From: Faecalibacterium duncaniae
Lineage (GTDB): Bacteria > Bacillota > Clostridia > Oscillospirales > Ruminococcaceae
Reading direction: 5' to 3'
NCBI RefSeq assembly: GCF_010509575.1
Contig: NZ_CP048437.1
Location: forward strand, 1,922,001 to 1,986,000
Length of the DNA: 64,000 nucleotides
Shown here: in pieces, positions 61,137-64,000 of the stretch
How positions within the stretch are numbered: the first letter of the stretch is position 1
How the letters are laid out: each line of letters opens with the position of its first letter
The notes under the pieces: model-generated
The model's input: only the letters and a program-made list of their open reading frames with translations
What the model was told of the DNA's origin: nothing
Databases searched by the model: none
Position numbers and translations under genes: made by a program

Positions 61137-61698
61137 GGTATACTTTCCTCTCTGTTACAAATCCATCCAGCCGCCAGTCCTGTTCCTCTGCAGCCGCTTC
61201 CGGCACCCGCTGGGCCTCAAAGGCCACGCCCAGCGCCACGGCGTTCCGGCACCTGGGCAGATAGCGGTCATAGTAGCCCTTGCCCATGCCCACCCGGCGG
61301 CAGGCCGCATCAAAGGCAGTGCAGGGCACCAGCACCAGATCAAGCACCTCCGGCCGGATGAGCGCCGCCCGTTCCAGAACCGGTGTGCGGATGCCGTAAG
61401 CCCCCACCTCCCAGCCGTCCGGCCCCGGTACGGCGGCGGTCAGGGTAAAGTTTTCCCCACAGACCGGATAGGCCACCGTTTTGCCCAGCCGGGCCGCCTG
61501 CTCTGCCAGCACAGCAAGATCCACCTCCCCGCCAAAAGCGGCGTAGAGCAGCAGGTTCTCTGCCTTTTGGAAGCAGGGCATAGCCAGAAGGCGGGCACAG
61601 ATGGCTGCATTGGCCGCCGCTCTCTCTGCCTGCGGCAGACCCCTGCGGGCCAGGATGCCCGCCCGGCGCTGCGCTGCTTTCCGGTCCCGGATCTCCAT
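61111..61698 (-). CDS. 5-formyltetrahydrofolate cyclo-ligase
   Basis: 195-residue ATP-dependent enzyme converting 5-formyl-THF to 5,10-methenyl-THF. Family features: N-terminal basic helix (MEIRDRKAAQRRAG), LLLYAAFGGEVDL, and the nucleotide-binding C-terminal motif RVGMGKGYYDRYLPR. The start inside the frame has GGGGAGAG and the family N-terminus. First gene of the folate operon, with its promoter just upstream. Confidence 0.95.
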   Translation of the reverse strand: MEIRDRKAAQRRAGILARRGLPQAERAAANAAICARLLAMPCFQKAENLLLYAAFGGEVDLAVLAEQAARLGKTVAYPVCGENFTLTAAVPGPDGWEVGAYGIRTPVLERAALIRPEVLDLVLVPCTAFDAACRRVGMGKGYYDRYLPRCRNAVALGVAFEAQRVPEAAAEEQDWRLDGFVTERKVYRGTDEFEL

Positions 61699-61733
61699 TG
61701 ACACTTCTCTCCCCTGAAATTTCATACCCACTT

Positions 61734-61762
61734 AATATATCTGAAATGCGGAAGAATTGCAA
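61734..61762 (-). promoter_or_regulatory. Promoter of the folate operon
   Basis: Reading the minus strand: -35 TTGCAA (complement 61757-61762), 17-base spacer, -10 TATATT (complement 61734-61739). Confidence 0.65.
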
Positions 61763-61771
61763 GAGCATGGC

Positions 61772-61800
61772 TGGAAAATAACTGCAAAATAGGCTATAAT
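61772..61800 (+). promoter_or_regulatory. Promoter of the phosphatase-adenosyltransferase operon
   Basis: -35 TGGAAA (61772-61777), 17-base spacer, -10 TATAAT (61795-61800), divergent from the folate operon promoter. Confidence 0.65.
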
Positions 61801-61831
61801 GGTGCAGAACAAACCAAAAAGGAGAACGATT

Positions 61832-62428
61832 ATGCTCATTTATCTGCTGCGTCACGGCCAGACGGAGTACAACGCGCAAAAACGATATCAGGGTCAGCGG
61901 GACATCCCCCTTTCCGCCGCGGGCATCGCCCAGCTGCGGCAGGCAGATTTTGCACCGGAGGTGGTCTATGTCACCCCGCTGCAGCGCACCGCCCAGACGG
62001 CGCGGGTGTTCTTTCCCGGGGCAAAGCTCATTCCGGTGGACGGGCTGAAGGAGATGAACTTCGGCCGGTTCGAGGGCCAGACCTTCGTACAGGTGGAGCA
62101 GGACCCGGAATATCTGGCATGGGTGCAGGAAAACGAGCACGCTGCCCACCCGGACGGGGAACGCAGGAGCGATTTCTGCAACAGGGTGTGCAAAACGCTG
62201 GCTGACCTCATTGACAAGGCCCTTGCCGAAGGGCAGGAACGGCTGGTCATCGTGGCCCATGGCGGCACACAAATGGCTGCACTGGAGCGGTTTGGCGTGC
62301 CCCGCCGCAGCTTTCACGATTGGTGCGGCCCCAACGCGGGCGGCTATGTGCTGGATGCCCGGGACTGGCCGGAGCAGCACATCCTGCATCTGGTGGAGAC
62401 CGTGCAGTACACCAAGGAGAACGGATGA
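61832..62428 (+). CDS. Histidine phosphatase, probably alpha-ribazole phosphatase (CobC-like)
   Basis: 198-residue phosphoglycerate-mutase-fold phosphatase with LLRHGQTEYNAQKRYQG (phosphorylated His in RHG), VTPLQRTAQTA, MNFGRFEGQ, and a second histidine in VAHGGTQ. The gene overlaps the corrinoid adenosyltransferase gene, which suggests CobC (dephosphorylation of alpha-ribazole phosphate for cobamide assembly). Other histidine phosphatases look similar. GGAG precedes the ATG. Confidence 0.85.
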   Translation: MLIYLLRHGQTEYNAQKRYQGQRDIPLSAAGIAQLRQADFAPEVVYVTPLQRTAQTARVFFPGAKLIPVDGLKEMNFGRFEGQTFVQVEQDPEYLAWVQENEHAAHPDGERRSDFCNRVCKTLADLIDKALAEGQERLVIVAHGGTQMAALERFGVPRRSFHDWCGPNAGGYVLDARDWPEQHILHLVETVQYTKENG

Positions 62429-62940
62429 TGGAACAGGGCCTGCTGCATCTTTACTGGGGCGACGGCAAGGGGAAGACCACCGCCGCCATGGGCCTTGCCC
62501 TCCGCGCACTGGGCAGCGGCAAACGGGTTGTCATCATGCAGTTCCTCAAGGGCGGGCAGAGCGGCGAGATCCCTCTGCTGGCCCAGCTGGGGGCAAAAAT
62601 TTTCCGGGGCAAGGGCGGGCAGAAGTTCGTGTTCCAGATGAACGAAGCGGAAAAGGCCGCTGCCCGGGCCGTGCAGAACGAAAACCTGACCGCCGCACTG
62701 GCCGAGCCTGCCGACCTGCTTATTTTAGATGAAGCCGGTTCAGCCTGGGAGCTGGACATGGTGGACAAAGACCTGCTCCGGCGGGCCGTTCTGGAGCGTC
62801 CCGCCGCGCAGGAATGCGTGCTGACCGCCCACAAGGCCCCGCAGTGGATGCTGGATGCCGCCGACTACTCCACCGAGATGAAATGCCGCCGCCACCCCTA
62901 CCAGAAGGGCATCAAGGCGCGCAAAGGCATCGAATACTAA
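62425..62940 (+). CDS. cobO: Cob(I)yrinic acid a,c-diamide adenosyltransferase (BtuR/CobA family)
   Basis: 171 residues with the P-loop GDGKGKTTAAMGLALRA near the N-terminus, VIMQFLKGGQSGE, LLILDEAGSAWELDMVD and C-terminal VTDY-like region replaced by STEMKCRRHPYQKGIKARKGIEY, typical of BtuR. It adenosylates corrinoids. Start overlaps the phosphatase stop; two adjacent ATGs, AAGGAG upstream. The rest of the cobamide pathway is not in the window. Confidence 0.92.
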   Translation: MMEQGLLHLYWGDGKGKTTAAMGLALRALGSGKRVVIMQFLKGGQSGEIPLLAQLGAKIFRGKGGQKFVFQMNEAEKAAARAVQNENLTAALAEPADLLILDEAGSAWELDMVDKDLLRRAVLERPAAQECVLTAHKAPQWMLDAADYSTEMKCRRHPYQKGIKARKGIEY

Positions 62941-62942
62941 AA

Positions 62943-62988
62943 ATGCCCGGAGAACCGCAGCTTTCAGCGGCCCTCCGGGCTTTTTTGT
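62943..62988. terminator. Terminator
   Basis: TGCCCGGAG and CTCCGGGC pair with an inner CCGC/GCGG stem, followed by TTTTTTG; A-rich on the other side, so it can serve the converging MATE gene too. Confidence 0.88.
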
Positions 62989-62990
62989 GT

Positions 62991-64000
62991 TTACTGTTTT
63001 GCAATGATATCGCGGTTGGCCGCCAGCAGGCCAAGGGCCAGCGCAGCGCTCAGGATGTCGGCCACAGCCTGAGCCATCAGCACGCCCTGATACTGGAACA
63101 GGTGTACGCAGACCACCAGTGCCAACAGAAACACCACGCCTGACGGCTGATGGAGAGCAGGAAGGACGGCATGATTTTACCAGTTGCCTGGAACAGCACC
63201 GTGAGCAGGAGCGCCACGCCGCCAAAGGCTGCGGTGTAGACCTGCCAGCGGAGCATCTGCGCACCAGTGGCGATCATCCCGGCATCCTGCACGAAGAGCT
63301 GCATCAGCGCACCGGAATTCAGGCAGAGGATGAGGGACAGCACCACGGCGATGGAGACAAGGAAGGTCAGACAGAAGCGGATGAGCTTGCGCATCACGTC
63401 CCGCTTTTTTGCGCCGTACAGGTAACCGAACAGTGGGATGCCGCCGAACGAGAAGCCCACCAGCACCAGCTGGGCGATCATGCTCACCTTGCTGGCAATG
63501 CCCATGGCGGCAATTTTATCGTTGCCATAGGGCAAGAGAAACTGGTTCATCACAATGACAGTCAGGCTCTGCATCAGGTTGCTCAGCGCGGCAGTAACAC
63601 CCACGCCCAAAACCTGCTGCAGCTCCTTACCCGTGACGTGGCACTGGGACAGCTTGACAGACAGGCAGCGGCTCTTTTTGTGGAGCAGCCACAGGAAGTA
63701 CAGGTCGCTGCACAGGTAGCCCACAATGGTGGCAATGGCCGCGCCCCCTGCGCCCCAGCCCACTGTGGTGATGAGGATGGGATCGAGGATGATATTGATG
63801 ACCGTGCCGCCGATGCTGCCGATCATGGACTGGGTTGCCATGCCCTCACAGCGAATGAGGTTGGAATGGATAAAGTTCAGCACCGTGGCCGGGGCACCAA
63901 TGGCCAGCACGGTGTAATAGGCCTGTGCGTGCGGCATCGTCTCAACAGTCGCACCCAGAATGCCCAGCAGCGGGACGCGGAACAGCATCATCAGGACTGC
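62991..64000 (-). pseudogene. MATE family transporter, partial at the window end, with a frameshift
   Basis: The minus strand encodes a MATE protein entering from beyond 64000. In one frame the sequence runs from the edge to a point near 63140 (SMIGSIGGTVINIILDPILI, GKIMPSFLLSISRQ). The frame then yields out-of-family residues (AWCFCWHW...), while a one-base shift restores GVVFLLALVVCVHLFQYQG and the C-terminal DILSAALALGLLAANRD up to a stop at 62991. This is consistent with loss of one G of GGG around 63139-63141. It may be a real inactivation or an assembly error. Gene order does not suggest its substrate. Confidence 0.8.

Overview
The window looks like a chromosomal segment of a Faecalibacterium-type gut Clostridium (Oscillospiraceae). 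The evidence is the high-GC Firmicute gene content, the strong GGAGG-type ribosome binding sites, the gene orders ffs-dnaX-ybaB-recR and dnaB-tilS-hpt-ftsH, and a small peptide whose leader closely resembles that of the Faecalibacterium protein MAM. Most genes lie on the minus strand. No phage, insertion sequence, CRISPR array or tRNA gene was found. Species identity is inference; a 16S comparison would settle it.

Layout. 1-3.7 kb: the promoter-proximal end of an rRNA operon on the minus strand (tandem promoters, 16S, a spacer without tRNA, the 5' half of 23S). 3.8-16.4 kb: DNA repair and replication genes (recR, ybaB, dnaX), SRP RNA, pta, a family 4 uracil-DNA glycosylase, an ATPase, a nuclease-XPD helicase fusion, a ketopantoate-reductase-like protein, a metal-binding HMA protein, a phosphodiesterase and a MATE pump. 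16.5-31.9 kb: housekeeping clusters rnj-gdpP-glf, rplI, and dnaB-tilS-hpt-ftsH followed by two poorly understood membrane-anchored proteins and a HAD phosphatase; rnhA and a degenerate MnmA-like gene lie divergently.

32-35.5 kb: a secreted double CAP-domain protein behind two consecutive c-di-GMP-I riboswitches, each with its own terminator, then a MarR-OYE-flavodoxin operon that matches the bilirubin reductase system bilQRS (active-site HGDR present). 35.6-49.6 kb: a molybdenum/tungsten enzyme locus. A nine-gene cofactor and transport operon (moeA, mobB, a second MoeA-like gene, moaC, moaA, MOSC-mogA, modABC) lies behind a structured leader with a terminator that is probably a Moco/Tuco riboswitch. 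Upstream of it is an operon for an FMN-binding membrane protein, a polyferredoxin with a twin-arginine-like leader, an aldehyde:ferredoxin oxidoreductase family enzyme (YdhV-like) and an unknown protein; fdhD lies further upstream.

49.8-64 kb: a membrane glycerophosphodiesterase, an ECF vitamin transporter (S, fused A-A, T), the MAM-like double-glycine peptide, a MoxR-VWA pair, an unknown gene, a one-carbon operon (cyclo-ligase, fchA, folD), a cobC-like phosphatase with a corrinoid adenosyltransferase, and a frameshifted MATE gene that runs off the end. The most noteworthy items are the MAM-like peptide, the tandem c-di-GMP switches over a CAP protein, the bil operon, the AOR/FMN/polyferredoxin system with its riboswitch-like leader, and several genes that have lost expected catalytic residues (MnmA-like, FolD, MoxR).
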